Assembly (NCBI RefSeq): GCF_009796745.1
Contig: NZ_CP047024.1
Location: forward strand, 2,914,001 to 2,978,000
Origin: Paraglaciecola sp. L1A13
Lineage (GTDB): Bacteria; Pseudomonadota; Gammaproteobacteria; Enterobacterales; Alteromonadaceae
Direction of reading: 5' to 3'
Length of the DNA stretch: 64,000 nucleotides
The notes under the pieces: generated by a model
What the model was told of the DNA's origin: nothing
The model's database searches: none
Seen by the model: the letters and a program-made list of their open reading frames with translations, nothing else
Program-made: the position numbers and the translations under genes
In this document: positions 35,303 through 44,464 of the stretch, in pieces
Layout: every line of letters begins with the position of its first letter
Position numbering within the stretch: position 1 is the stretch's first letter

Positions 35303-37123
35303 ATGTTGCAATACAAAGCGCCGGTTATGGACATGAAGTTTCTTATTGAAGACGTGTTTAACTATTACCCTCATTATGCAAAATACCCAGAGTTTGCTGA
35401 AGCAACACCCGATTTAGTAGATGCGATACTTCAAGAATGCGCAAAATTTTGTGAAAACGAATTACTGCCGTTGAATCAAAGTGGCGACAAGGAAGGCTGC
35501 AAATTTAATAATGGTGTAGTCACCACGCCAACTGGTTTTAAAGAGGCTTACAACAAATATGTTGAAGGTGGATGGCAGAGCTTATCTCACCCTGTTGAAC
35601 ATGGAGGGCAAGGTTTACCTCCATCTTTAGGCATGGCAAAACAAGAGATGATGGGCACAGCCAATTGGTCATGGGCCATGTACCCCGGCTTGAGCCACGG
35701 TGCAATGAACACCATTCAAAGCCATGGCACTGAACAACAAAAAGAATTGTATCTTACTCGATTAACAGAAGGCACATGGACCGGCACTATGTGTTTAACC
35801 GAACCTCAATGCGGCACAGACCTAGGTCAAGTTAAGACCAAAGCTATACCAAATGACGACGGAACTTACGACATTGTTGGGACTAAGATTTTTATTTCTG
35901 CAGGTGAACACGACTTAACCGAAAATATTATTCATATCGTTTTAGCGCGCCTTCCCGGTGCTCCTGAAGGTACTCGCGGTATTTCATTATTCATCGTGCC
36001 AAAGGTCCAAGTCGATCAGCAAGGCAATTTAGGCGAAGGTAATAATGTGACGTGTGGCGCCATCGAAGACAAAATGGGCATAAAAGCGTCATCCACGGCA
36101 GTACTTAATTTTGACAACGCAAAAGGTGTATTAATAGGTCCTGAAAATAAGGGCCTAGAATGTATGTTCACCTTTATGAACACTGCCCGTGTAGGGACTG
36201 CATTGCAAGGTGTTTGTGCCTCTGAACTGGCTTATCAAAACTCGTTGTTATACGCCAAAGACCGTTTATCCATGCGAGCGTTAACCGGCAAAAAATGTCC
36301 AGATAAAGTCGCTGACCCCATCATTGTGCACCCCGATGTACGCAAGATGCTGATGACCCAGAAAGCTATCGCTGAAGGTGGGCGGGCAATGGTGTATTAC
36401 ACGGCGAAGATTGTTGATGAAATTGAAATGGCAAAAACCGATGAAGCACGTAAAGAAGCGGATGATCGATTAGGCTTTATCACGCCAATTCTTAAGGCCT
36501 TCTTGACCGAACTTGGCTGCGAAAGCGCCAGTCACGGTATGCAAGTATTTGGTGGTCATGGGTATATAAAAGAATGGGGCATGGAACAGATTGTTCGCGA
36601 CGTGCGTATCGCCACGTTGTATGAAGGCACCACCGGCATTCAAGCGTTAGATTTATTAGGCCGTAAAATATTATTAACGCGTGGTAAATCATTAAAAGCA
36701 TTCAGTAAAGAGGTGCTCGTTTTTTGCAAAAACAACAGTATGATTTCCAGTAACCCACATAAACGTCAAATGAATAAATTTGTCTGGGCGTTAAGCAAAA
36801 ATGTGGCGAACTGGCAGCAATACACAATGCGTTTAGCCCTACGTGCGAAAAAAGATCGCGATATAGTCGGCTCTGCTTCAGTTGATTACCTAATGTACTC
36901 AGGTTATATCATGATGGGCTATTTCTGGGCACAAATGGCGCAAACTGCCTATGAAAAATTAGCCACAGACGTCGAAAATCGTGACTTCTACCGTGCTAAG
37001 ATCAAAACCGCTGAATTCTATTTTGAACGTTTATTACCTAGAACAAAGTCTTTAGCTAAAACTATGATGGCCGACCCAAAAACCTTAATGCAACTCGACG
37101 AAAACTTATTGTCTTTTTTATAA
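35303..37123 (+). CDS. Large acyl-CoA dehydrogenase (DmdC/FadE5-like)
   Basis: 606 residues, longer than the usual 380-400 because of an N-terminal domain (1-150) and a C-terminal extension (about 470-606, Acyl-CoA_dh_C). The FAD/substrate motif MCLTEPQCGTDLG, the catalytic-region MQVFGGHGYIKEWGMEQIVRD and the late YEGTTGIQALDLLGRK motif are clear. This subfamily includes 3-methylmercaptopropionyl-CoA dehydrogenase (DmdC) and FadE-type fatty acyl-CoA dehydrogenases; the two cannot be told apart from sequence by eye. The ATG at 35303 has GGAG upstream. Cytosolic; monocistronic. Confidence 0.88.
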   Translation: MLQYKAPVMDMKFLIEDVFNYYPHYAKYPEFAEATPDLVDAILQECAKFCENELLPLNQSGDKEGCKFNNGVVTTPTGFKEAYNKYVEGGWQSLSHPVEHGGQGLPPSLGMAKQEMMGTANWSWAMYPGLSHGAMNTIQSHGTEQQKELYLTRLTEGTWTGTMCLTEPQCGTDLGQVKTKAIPNDDGTYDIVGTKIFISAGEHDLTENIIHIVLARLPGAPEGTRGISLFIVPKVQVDQQGNLGEGNNVTCGAIEDKMGIKASSTAVLNFDNAKGVLIGPENKGLECMFTFMNTARVGTALQGVCASELAYQNSLLYAKDRLSMRALTGKKCPDKVADPIIVHPDVRKMLMTQKAIAEGGRAMVYYTAKIVDEIEMAKTDEARKEADDRLGFITPILKAFLTELGCESASHGMQVFGGHGYIKEWGMEQIVRDVRIATLYEGTTGIQALDLLGRKILLTRGKSLKAFSKEVLVFCKNNSMISSNPHKRQMNKFVWALSKNVANWQQYTMRLALRAKKDRDIVGSASVDYLMYSGYIMMGYFWAQMAQTAYEKLATDVENRDFYRAKIKTAEFYFERLLPRTKSLAKTMMADPKTLMQLDENLLSFL

Positions 37124-37282
37124 ATGAGTATTTGTTGGCGCACTGGGTAGGAAAAACAAACCAACTCAGTGCTCCAGAATCATTGCACAGACGTTAAATT
37201 TAAGCATGAATAAAGCTAAAATTGAGTAGTAACTGAGGTGTAAGCCTGAGCGGAGTAAAAAGGCTACGCTTTTAAAAATCAA

Positions 37283-38020
37283 TCAAAAACCTAATGCTTG
37301 CATATCAAAACATTCTTTCACATCAATAGAGCTTACTGCTTTTGGGATTCGTGCCACCAGCGGTGCTGTCAATAAGTTCTGTAAACTTTGAATGTTCTCG
37401 TCTAAAAATGGCATATCGGGCTCAAGCATATTGGCAACCCAGCCCGCCACCACGAGACCATCCTGTTCTATGGCTTGAGCGGTTAACAGGGCATGATTGA
37501 TACAACCCAAACGCATACCAACAACCAAAATAACGGGAAGCTGCTGAGCGATGGCGAAATCTGACAAAAATTGCTCTCGCCCTTGGCTGTTTTTACCCAA
37601 TGGTAAGCGCCAACCTCCCGCCCCTTCTACTAAAAGCACATCGCTTTGCTTAAGCACTAAATGTTGGTAACCCAGATTAATGTCATGTAGTTCAATCAAT
37701 TTTCCGTCACCTTTAGCGACTTTTTTAGCACAGGCCAAGTGCGGCGCTATAGGCTCTTCAAATGCGATGGGATTTACATCGTTGTAATCGAGCATAACGC
37801 TACTTATCTGCTGTAACTGCATTGCATCATCATTTCGTAAGCCTTGAGCGCTACGCTCGCATCCAGCGGATACTGGTTTATAGGCTGCAGTAGACAAGCC
37901 CATGTCATTACACTTGGCGAGTAGTGCGCAGCTGACAAAGGTTTTGCCCACTTCCGTATCCGTGCCAGTGACAAAGAAGGTATGTTGCACCGGATATTGT
38001 TTTGCGTTATCTGACGACAT
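37283..38020 (-). CDS. bioD: Dethiobiotin synthase
   Basis: 245 residues. P-loop FFVTGTDTEVGKTFVSCALL at the N-terminus, AYKPVSAGC, and VEGAGGWRLPL with the substrate/ATP contact Gly-rich loop, as in BioD. Converts 7,8-diaminopelargonic acid, CO2 and ATP to dethiobiotin. Last gene of the bioBFCD operon; 66 bp after bioC. Cytosolic homodimer in the family. Confidence 0.95.
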   Translation of the reverse strand: MSSDNAKQYPVQHTFFVTGTDTEVGKTFVSCALLAKCNDMGLSTAAYKPVSAGCERSAQGLRNDDAMQLQQISSVMLDYNDVNPIAFEEPIAPHLACAKKVAKGDGKLIELHDINLGYQHLVLKQSDVLLVEGAGGWRLPLGKNSQGREQFLSDFAIAQQLPVILVVGMRLGCINHALLTAQAIEQDGLVVAGWVANMLEPDMPFLDENIQSLQNLLTAPLVARIPKAVSSIDVKECFDMQALGF

Positions 38021-38086
38021 GGCGCATTTCCTTAATTGGTTTTTTGGATGGGTAAATCGATTGACGAGATTTAACTGACTTGGTTG

Positions 38087-39079
38087 TTACTCATTAGTAT
38101 TTTTTCGGATCTGCAAAAAGCATACGCTGTAGGTCAATGGTAATCCCTGAATGTTGCCAAACTCATGTTGATAATACTGCTCTAATTGCTGAAAAGTGTG
38201 CCGGCTAATCGCTTTTTGCTGAGCATTACTTGTTACCACATTAGCACCAATCTGTTTTATTGAGCCAAGCAGTGCTCTTACATTTTCATGCCAAGTGACA
38301 AAGTTTTTTTGCTGCATTTCAACCTGTAAACCTGCTTTTTGAGCGGCATTCAGCCATTTATCGGCTGAGTCAAAATGGTTTATTTGTCGTGCACTGTCGA
38401 TATGCTGCCAACAAGCGTCTAATTCAAGCATTGAGCCTGCACACATAATCGCGAGTATGCCTTGTGCATTTGGCGCTAACACCCGGTTGATTTCATGGCA
38501 CACCTGGGTACTATTTTTGCACCATTGCAGGGCCATTGAGGAAAACACACCACTCACTGTATTGTCGCCCATGGGAATATGCTCAGCATCCCCCTGTAGC
38601 CAATGTATATTTTGCAAATTATTGGCTTGCTGCTCAACGCCCTGATTGGTCGTCGTTTGTTCTGCGTACTGCAACATACCGAGGGCTAAATCCATCGCCA
38701 GAGTATGTTGCTGTTGATTGACATACATAGCAGCTAACTGCCTAGTAACACGCCCCGTACCGCAGCCAATATCTAAAATATTTTTGGGCGACTTCTCTAG
38801 GAGGCGGCACTTCTTTGTACCATACGCGTGCTCTTTGAATAAGCGAAGGGCTTCACTGGCTATCTCAATTTGTATCTGAGCAGCACTGTCATAACGTTTG
38901 GCGGCGCGGCTAAACTGCTTGGCGATACGTAGTTTGAGTTGCTGATCTTTGCTAGGGCTGCTTACATTGCAACTTACTAAACTGCTAACGTTAGATTTAC
39001 TGTTATTAGCCACATTGTTATCCGTACAGACCATCTGTGGTTTATCGTCTATCAATTCAAGCGCCATTGGTGATATCAC
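38087..39079 (-). CDS. bioC: Malonyl-ACP O-methyltransferase
   Basis: 330 residues including a 50-residue N-terminal extension rich in Ser/Asn. SAM-dependent methyltransferase: ILDIGCGTGRVTRQLA (motif I) and GDAEHIPMGDNTVSGVFSSMALQW. BioC methylates malonyl-ACP to start pimelate synthesis; it works with a BioH-type esterase, not found here. The GTG at 39079 follows the bioF TGA directly, and the in-frame ATG at 39067 is an alternative start. The extension is longer than in E. coli BioC (251 residues), so the ATG only removes four residues and does not explain it. Confidence 0.92.
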   Translation of the reverse strand: MISPMALELIDDKPQMVCTDNNVANNSKSNVSSLVSCNVSSPSKDQQLKLRIAKQFSRAAKRYDSAAQIQIEIASEALRLFKEHAYGTKKCRLLEKSPKNILDIGCGTGRVTRQLAAMYVNQQQHTLAMDLALGMLQYAEQTTTNQGVEQQANNLQNIHWLQGDAEHIPMGDNTVSGVFSSMALQWCKNSTQVCHEINRVLAPNAQGILAIMCAGSMLELDACWQHIDSARQINHFDSADKWLNAAQKAGLQVEMQQKNFVTWHENVRALLGSIKQIGANVVTSNAQQKAISRHTFQQLEQYYQHEFGNIQGLPLTYSVCFLQIRKNTNE

Positions 39080-40312
39080 TCATCGCTTTTCACCTATGAA
39101 TTTAGCCTCATTCGCTCGCTCCATTACCAGTATCAACCCATCGACTAATGCTTGAATATCCTTTTTATGATGGGACGCACTTAAGGTAATGCGCAATCTG
39201 TCTGTACCTTTTGGCACAGTAGGCGTGCGAATAGCGCTTACCCACAGACCCATATTGCGTAACCTTTGACTGATAGCGATTGCCAATTCAGGGCTGCCAA
39301 TAATAATTGGCTGAATGGCGGTCATAGATGGCGTTAACGCTATGCCTGCGGCTGTGGCTAATTGACGAAAGTACGCAATATTGTCATGCAATAAAGCACG
39401 CTGCTCACTTTGCTCAATGGTATGCAAGCTCGCCAATGTTGCCACTGCCTGAGCAGGCGGCATTGCCGTACTGTATATGTAATGCTTAGCAAAATTAGTC
39501 AAGTAGTCGATTAAATCTTGGCTACCCGAAACAAACGCGCCAGCAGTACCAATTGCTTTGCCAAAGGTGGCCATTAGTATTGGCACTTGTTCTTGATTTA
39601 AAACATGTTTTTCAACTGCCCCCATACCTGTTTTGCCCAACACACCAAAACCATGAGCATCATCGACCATTAACCAAGATTTATGCTGTTCACTAATAAT
39701 GGCAAGCTCGCTCAAAGGAGCCTCGTCGCCGTCCATACTGTATACGCCTTCGGTAACCAGCAAAATATCTTGTGCTGTACTCTTGGCGCCTGCATGTATT
39801 TTATCTAGTTGCTTTTGTAAATGCGCACAGTCGTTATGCGCAAAGCGGCGCAGTGTTGCGTCGCTGCCCATTGCGCCTTCAAGCAACGAAGCATGCATGA
39901 GTTTGTCCGCAACAATATACCCTTCACTCGCTCTCTTTTGGTTAACGGGCAACTGAAACAACGCCTGACAAAGTGCTTGATTAGCAGCAAAGCCTGAATT
40001 AAACAACAGCACTGCGTCACGTCCTAGCACGCCGGCCAAATAGTCTTGCAGTGCTTGATGCGCTTGAGTATGCCCTGTCACTAAAGGTGATGCGCCGCTG
40101 CCACCACCAAATTGACCTATGCCATCAACCCATCCCTGCATAACAGCAGTAGATTGACGCATACCAAGATAGTCATTACTTGAAAAATTAAGATAATACT
40201 GGCCGCCCACTTCAATTAGCGCACCGACCGCTGAATCTAACGTAGTAACTTGGCGAAACAAGTTGTCTTTACGCCGCGCAGCTAGCGCGGCTTGAATAAA
40301 ATCAAATGCCAT
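39080..40312 (-). CDS. bioF: 8-amino-7-oxononanoate synthase
   Basis: 410 residues. Alpha-oxoamine synthase fold with the PLP Lys in LMATFGKAIGTAGAFVSG and the motifs NFSSNDYLGM and LMVDDAHGFGVLG. Condenses pimeloyl-ACP/CoA with alanine to give KAPA. The TAATG junction with bioB (1-nt overlap at 40312) and the bioF/bioC junction at 39079/39080 indicate a tightly coupled operon. Slightly longer than E. coli BioF (384). Confidence 0.95.
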   Translation of the reverse strand: MAFDFIQAALAARRKDNLFRQVTTLDSAVGALIEVGGQYYLNFSSNDYLGMRQSTAVMQGWVDGIGQFGGGSGASPLVTGHTQAHQALQDYLAGVLGRDAVLLFNSGFAANQALCQALFQLPVNQKRASEGYIVADKLMHASLLEGAMGSDATLRRFAHNDCAHLQKQLDKIHAGAKSTAQDILLVTEGVYSMDGDEAPLSELAIISEQHKSWLMVDDAHGFGVLGKTGMGAVEKHVLNQEQVPILMATFGKAIGTAGAFVSGSQDLIDYLTNFAKHYIYSTAMPPAQAVATLASLHTIEQSEQRALLHDNIAYFRQLATAAGIALTPSMTAIQPIIIGSPELAIAISQRLRNMGLWVSAIRTPTVPKGTDRLRITLSASHHKKDIQALVDGLILVMERANEAKFIGEKR

Positions 40313-41490
40313 TAACCGGTTACCGTCTCAGTTTTTTTCTGAGTCGCATCGTAAAATAACTCTGGCGTCCGGGCCACTTTTTTACTTTGTATTTCATCTA
40401 GCAAAGCGGCTTGATGAGCTTCATCAGAGAATTCACGTGTTTGCTTGGCGTTAATACCGAGCTTTTTGAACAAGGTTACGTCTTCATGGGTTTCTGGGTT
40501 TGACGTAGTCAATAACTTACACCCATAGAAAATTGAATTGGCGCCAGCCATAAAGCACAGAGCCTGCATCTGTTCGTTCATAGCTTCACGCCCTGCTGAC
40601 AAACGTACAAACGACTTCGGCATAATAATACGCGCGACGGCTATGGTGCGAATAAACTCAAAGTAATCTAAATCTTCGACGTTCTCCATCGGTGTACCTT
40701 TAACCTTCACCAGCATGTTAATAGGCACACTTTCTGGATGATGATCTAGGTTGGCTAACTGTATCAATAAACTTGAACGGTCAGAGCCCGTTTCACCCAT
40801 ACCCACGATACCGCCGGAACAAACATTCATTCCCGCTTCACGAACATTATCTATGGTGTTTAAGCGGTCTTGATAGGTGCGGGTAGTAATAATATCACCG
40901 TAAAATTCAGGTGAGGTATCTAAGTTGTGATTATAATAATCAAGTCCTGCCTGCTTTAAGGCGACCGCCTGATCACGGGTTAACATACCCAATGTCATAC
41001 AGGTTTCTAAGCCCAACTTTTTCACTTCACGCACCATATCGACCACATAAGGCATATCGCGATCCTTCGGGTTACGCCATGCAGCACCCATACAGAAACG
41101 CGTTGAGCCTGCTGCTTTTGCTTCTTGGGCCCGTAAAATGACTTTCTCGATTTCCATCAGGCGCTCTTTTTCAAGACCTGTGTCGTAACGAGCACTTTGC
41201 GGACAGTATTTGCAATCTTCGGGACAAGCCCCGGTTTTTATCGATAATAGCGTGCTAACTTGTACGTAATTCGGATCAAAGTTAGCACGATGCACGCACT
41301 GGGCTTGAAATAGCAGATCATTGAACGGTAGAGAAAACAACGTATTTACCTCTGCAAGAGACCAATCGTGGCGAATAGAATCAGACGCTTGGCCGGCGTT
41401 CACAGAATAATGCTGGGAATGACTTTGAGCTGCACTTTGATTTTGGGCTTGCGAATGTGCGTTAATAGGTGCTTCGACACTGACTGGCAT
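40312..41490 (-). CDS. bioB: Biotin synthase
   Basis: 392 residues against 346 in E. coli; the excess is a Gln/Ser/Ala-rich N-terminal extension of about 38 residues plus a slightly longer C-terminus. Radical-SAM motif [13 protein letters not shown] (CxxxCxxC) binds the [4Fe-4S] cluster; the [2Fe-2S] ligands include Cys in [31 protein letters not shown] and the Arg of FVRLSAGRE. Converts dethiobiotin to biotin. The extension is within the ATG at 41490; there is no better internal start. First gene of the bioBFCD operon, with the BirA operator upstream. Confidence 0.95.
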   Translation of the reverse strand: MPVSVEAPINAHSQAQNQSAAQSHSQHYSVNAGQASDSIRHDWSLAEVNTLFSLPFNDLLFQAQCVHRANFDPNYVQVSTLLSIKTGACPEDCKYCPQSARYDTGLEKERLMEIEKVILRAQEAKAAGSTRFCMGAAWRNPKDRDMPYVVDMVREVKKLGLETCMTLGMLTRDQAVALKQAGLDYYNHNLDTSPEFYGDIITTRTYQDRLNTIDNVREAGMNVCSGGIVGMGETGSDRSSLLIQLANLDHHPESVPINMLVKVKGTPMENVEDLDYFEFIRTIAVARIIMPKSFVRLSAGREAMNEQMQALCFMAGANSIFYGCKLLTTSNPETHEDVTLFKKLGINAKQTREFSDEAHQAALLDEIQSKKVARTPELFYDATQKKTETVTG

Positions 41491-41544
41491 AGTTGTTCCT
41501 TTACATCATTATATTTCGCGCTTAGTCTAAGTCCGCGCGGCACA

Positions 41545-41577
41545 TTGTCAACTTAAATCAATATATAAACTTTACAA
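41545..41577. promoter_or_regulatory. bioO: BirA-type operator between bioB and bioA
   Basis: A 33-bp near-palindrome, TTGTCAACTT-N13-AACTTTACAA, fits the BirA consensus (TTGTAAAC-N15-GTTTACAA type). It lies between the divergent bioB and bioA genes, as in E. coli, and would repress both when biotin is plentiful. On the minus strand a -35-like TTGACA overlaps its left arm and TAGACT lies 16 bp further, a plausible bioB promoter. Confidence 0.85.
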
Positions 41578-41588
41578 GTGAGCATTTT

Positions 41589-42872
41589 TTGAGCGATTCA
41601 ATTCAGGCAAATCTCGCCTTCGATCAACAACATATTTGGCATCCTTATACATCAGCAATCGACCCTCTACCTTGTTATCAAGTCTCCGGTGCCCAAGGTG
41701 TGCATATTCATTTAGCGACAGGCGAGAAACTAGTCGATGGTTGCTCATCCTGGTGGACAGCCATTCATGGTTATAACCGCGCTGAATTAAATCATGCAGC
41801 AAAAGCCCAAATCGATGCATTCTCTCACGTTATGTTTGGTGGTTTAACTCATCAGCCCGCTATTGATTTGTGCCGTAAATTAATTGCTATAACGCCTTCT
41901 GGTTTAGAACAGGTATTTCTGGCTGATTCAGGCTCGGTATCAGTGGAAGTAGCCATGAAAATGGCACTGCAATATTGGGCTTGCCAAGGAAGTCCAAATA
42001 AACACCGCTTTATTACGCCGCGCAATGGCTATCATGGTGATACATTTGCCGCGATGTCAGTGTGCGATCCAGTTAATGGCATGCATTCCTTATTTACTGA
42101 CACGCTTGCCAAACAAATTTTCGCCCCTGCACCGCAGACGCGTTTTGCGCAAACATGGAACGAAGATGATATAGCGCCACTAGAAGAATTAATCCAGCAA
42201 CATCATAATGAACTTGCCGCCCTCGTGCTGGAGCCTGTGGTGCAAAATGCTGGCGGTATGCGTATTTATCATCCTCAATATTTGAAGCGCGCTCGTCAAT
42301 TGTGTGATGACTATGGTTTGCTGCTGATTTGCGATGAAATTGCCACTGGCTTTGGTCGTACCGGCAAGTTATTCGCCTGTGAGCATGCTGATGTTAGCCC
42401 TGATATCCTATGCATAGGAAAGGCACTTACCGGCGGTTATGTTACCCTTGCAGCTACCCTATGTACTGAAGATGTTGCCCAAGGTATTTGCCAAGGCAGT
42501 CCGGGGGTATTTATGCATGGTCCAACCTACATGGGGAATCCACTGGCGTGCGCCATTGCTAATGCAAGTTTAGATATTATCGCCACTGGCGAGTGGCGGC
42601 ATCAGGTAAGTAGTATCGAACATCAGTTGAATATAGAATTGACTAGATGCCGTGAGCTTGATGCGGTAGCGGATGTACGCGTTTTAGGTGCGATTGGCGT
42701 CGTCGAGTGCAAGTCAACCATCGATGTGGCCACCATGCAACGTAAGTTTGTAGAGGCTGGCGTGTGGATCCGTCCCTTTGGAAAGCTGGTATATATTATG
42801 CCCCCCTACATCATTATGCCTGATGAACTAACCCAATTAACGCAGGCGATATACGAAGTATTAAGCAAATAA
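41589..42872 (+). CDS. bioA: Adenosylmethionine-8-amino-7-oxononanoate aminotransferase
   Basis: 427 residues from a TTG start (41589-41591), the only sensible start in frame; AAGTGAG lies a few bases upstream. Fold-type I class III aminotransferase: WHPYTSAIDPLPCY (substrate Tyr), DGCSSWWTAIHGY, the PLP Asp in LLICDEIATGFGRTG and the PLP Lys in DILCIGKALTGGY. Uses SAM as amino donor to convert KAPA to DAPA. Divergent from bioB and under BirA control. Cytosolic. Confidence 0.94.
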   Translation: MSDSIQANLAFDQQHIWHPYTSAIDPLPCYQVSGAQGVHIHLATGEKLVDGCSSWWTAIHGYNRAELNHAAKAQIDAFSHVMFGGLTHQPAIDLCRKLIAITPSGLEQVFLADSGSVSVEVAMKMALQYWACQGSPNKHRFITPRNGYHGDTFAAMSVCDPVNGMHSLFTDTLAKQIFAPAPQTRFAQTWNEDDIAPLEELIQQHHNELAALVLEPVVQNAGGMRIYHPQYLKRARQLCDDYGLLLICDEIATGFGRTGKLFACEHADVSPDILCIGKALTGGYVTLAATLCTEDVAQGICQGSPGVFMHGPTYMGNPLACAIANASLDIIATGEWRHQVSSIEHQLNIELTRCRELDAVADVRVLGAIGVVECKSTIDVATMQRKFVEAGVWIRPFGKLVYIMPPYIIMPDELTQLTQAIYEVLSK

Positions 42873-42903
42873 GACGGTAGTAATTAATGACAATATCACG
42901 TTG

Positions 42904-43800
42904 TTAATGCATCACTGGCGGCGTGATATCCATATATTTAACTTGGTGTGCTAATAGCGACGCAGCTGGGTCTTGAGGGCATTGGCGGATAAAATATTGA
43001 TAATCGATAATAGCGAGTTGGGGGCATTGTAACTCATGCAATAACACCCCTCTATCTCTTCTTTCATAAGGATTATTTGGGCATAAATGGATCAACAAAT
43101 CGATACTGCGAAGGGCATGTTCATAGCGTTTTTCGTTGATAAGTGAAGATTTGACCTGATGCAACATATGCACAACCACCTCGTCGTTGCTAGCTGGCTC
43201 TAACGCTTCATTAGGCATAGATTCGTTATCAATTTCTTCTATCACATTAAAGTACATTTGCCTCAACGTATCATTGTTCAACACGCGTCCATCGATAGGA
43301 TCGATCAGTACGCTTTGAATTTTAGTCTCTTGGTCATTTCCTTCACCGCAGTTTAAATCTCGCGGCAATGCTAACGTGTCTGATATCGCTTTATCTTCTA
43401 GGCAGGATATATCACATCTCAGCAAAAAGTGACCAGGGAAGTTAACACAGCGAACGTTAAAGCCAAGACGCTGGCTTATATGACTAAACAGCACCGCTAA
43501 GGTGACTGGTGTGCCACTACGATAAATCAAGACCTCATGCAATAAGCTTTGCTGACATGAATCCACACTGTTGTGAGCACCGGTAAAGGCGAGCTCACGA
43601 TAAAAAAAGTGAATTAAACGTAAAAAAGCGGAGTGATCAGGCTGAGATATATGTGCTAAAACACGGGCTTGCTTCGCCCATTTATCAAGTTGTTGTAAAC
43701 AATCAGAGATATCCGTATCAATCCCAACACTGTGACGGCTGGCTAATAGCCCTGCACATAACAGTTGATCACTTTGTATTGCTTGCTCTAAAGACTGCAC
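42904..43800 (-). CDS. sirB1: SirB1 family protein (transglutaminase-like with TPR)
   Basis: 298 residues. The N-terminal half contains the SirB1 transglutaminase-like core: the Ser/His region of YRSGTPVTLAVLFSHISQRLGFNVRCVNFPGHFLLRC (Gly-Thr-Pro-Val and His motifs). The C-terminal 90 residues are tetratricopeptide-like (YEHALRSIDLLIHLCPNNPYERRDRGVLLHELQCPQLAIIDYQYFIRQCP). The role is unknown; the name comes from the Salmonella sirB locus. It follows sirB2 on the same strand with a 163-bp gap. Convergent with bioA. Confidence 0.85.
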   Translation of the reverse strand: MQSLEQAIQSDQLLCAGLLASRHSVGIDTDISDCLQQLDKWAKQARVLAHISQPDHSAFLRLIHFFYRELAFTGAHNSVDSCQQSLLHEVLIYRSGTPVTLAVLFSHISQRLGFNVRCVNFPGHFLLRCDISCLEDKAISDTLALPRDLNCGEGNDQETKIQSVLIDPIDGRVLNNDTLRQMYFNVIEEIDNESMPNEALEPASNDEVVVHMLHQVKSSLINEKRYEHALRSIDLLIHLCPNNPYERRDRGVLLHELQCPQLAIIDYQYFIRQCPQDPAASLLAHQVKYMDITPPVMH

Positions 43801-43963
43801 CGAGACATTCCCTTTTCCATACCCTGTCTATTTTATCGGAAAGAACCGCGTATTCTTGATATCAAATGTGCGTAAATTTTATCTCAATAGCAATGACAGT
43901 GGATAAAGTTGCCTATGGGAGCCTAGGCAACTAGGTATGCATGAAAGGTAGGTACGATGTAGA

Positions 43964-44344
43964 TTAAGAAAACAAAATAGGCTGTTTAGTAATAGCAACC
44001 AAAGCTGTAAAAGCAATCCAGCTTAATGCTCCAACTAAGCCTATGATACGCATAAAGGTCGTGCGAGCCATTTTAAGGGCTAACGCCACCATAAAGACGT
44101 ACATAAACAAGCCAACCAGTTTCTCAGTTACCCAAGGAGTAACGAACGGGTATTGGCTAATAAGTACACATAGGGTCCCGGCACTGAGTATCAAAAAAGT
44201 ATCAACTATATGAGGCGTAATTTTCACCCACTTTTTTTGCAACATGCTTGAGCCTGTCATCGTCCAAAAGAAGCGTATTAAAAATAATAAAACGCTTAAG
44301 GCGATACAGGTTAAATGAAGATGTTTTACAGCGGTGTACAACAT
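43964..44344 (-). CDS. sirB2: SirB2 family membrane protein
   Basis: 126 residues with four hydrophobic helices (LHLTCIALSVLLFLIRF, VDTFLILSAGTLCVLI, VGLFMYVFMVALALKMA, IIGLVGALSWIAFTALVAI). Matches the SirB2 family of inner-membrane proteins associated with the hemA-prfA-prmC-sirB cluster. Function unknown. Confidence 0.87.
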   Translation of the reverse strand: MLYTAVKHLHLTCIALSVLLFLIRFFWTMTGSSMLQKKWVKITPHIVDTFLILSAGTLCVLISQYPFVTPWVTEKLVGLFMYVFMVALALKMARTTFMRIIGLVGALSWIAFTALVAITKQPILFS

Positions 44345-44464
44345 GGATGGTCCTTATGAAATTAAATTGGGTTTAGTTAGCTTTGAACAATGATAAAGTG
44401 ATATTGCGCCATGCACAACGACTCACATACTCACGGGGAACTAAGGGTGATATGGATGCCTATA

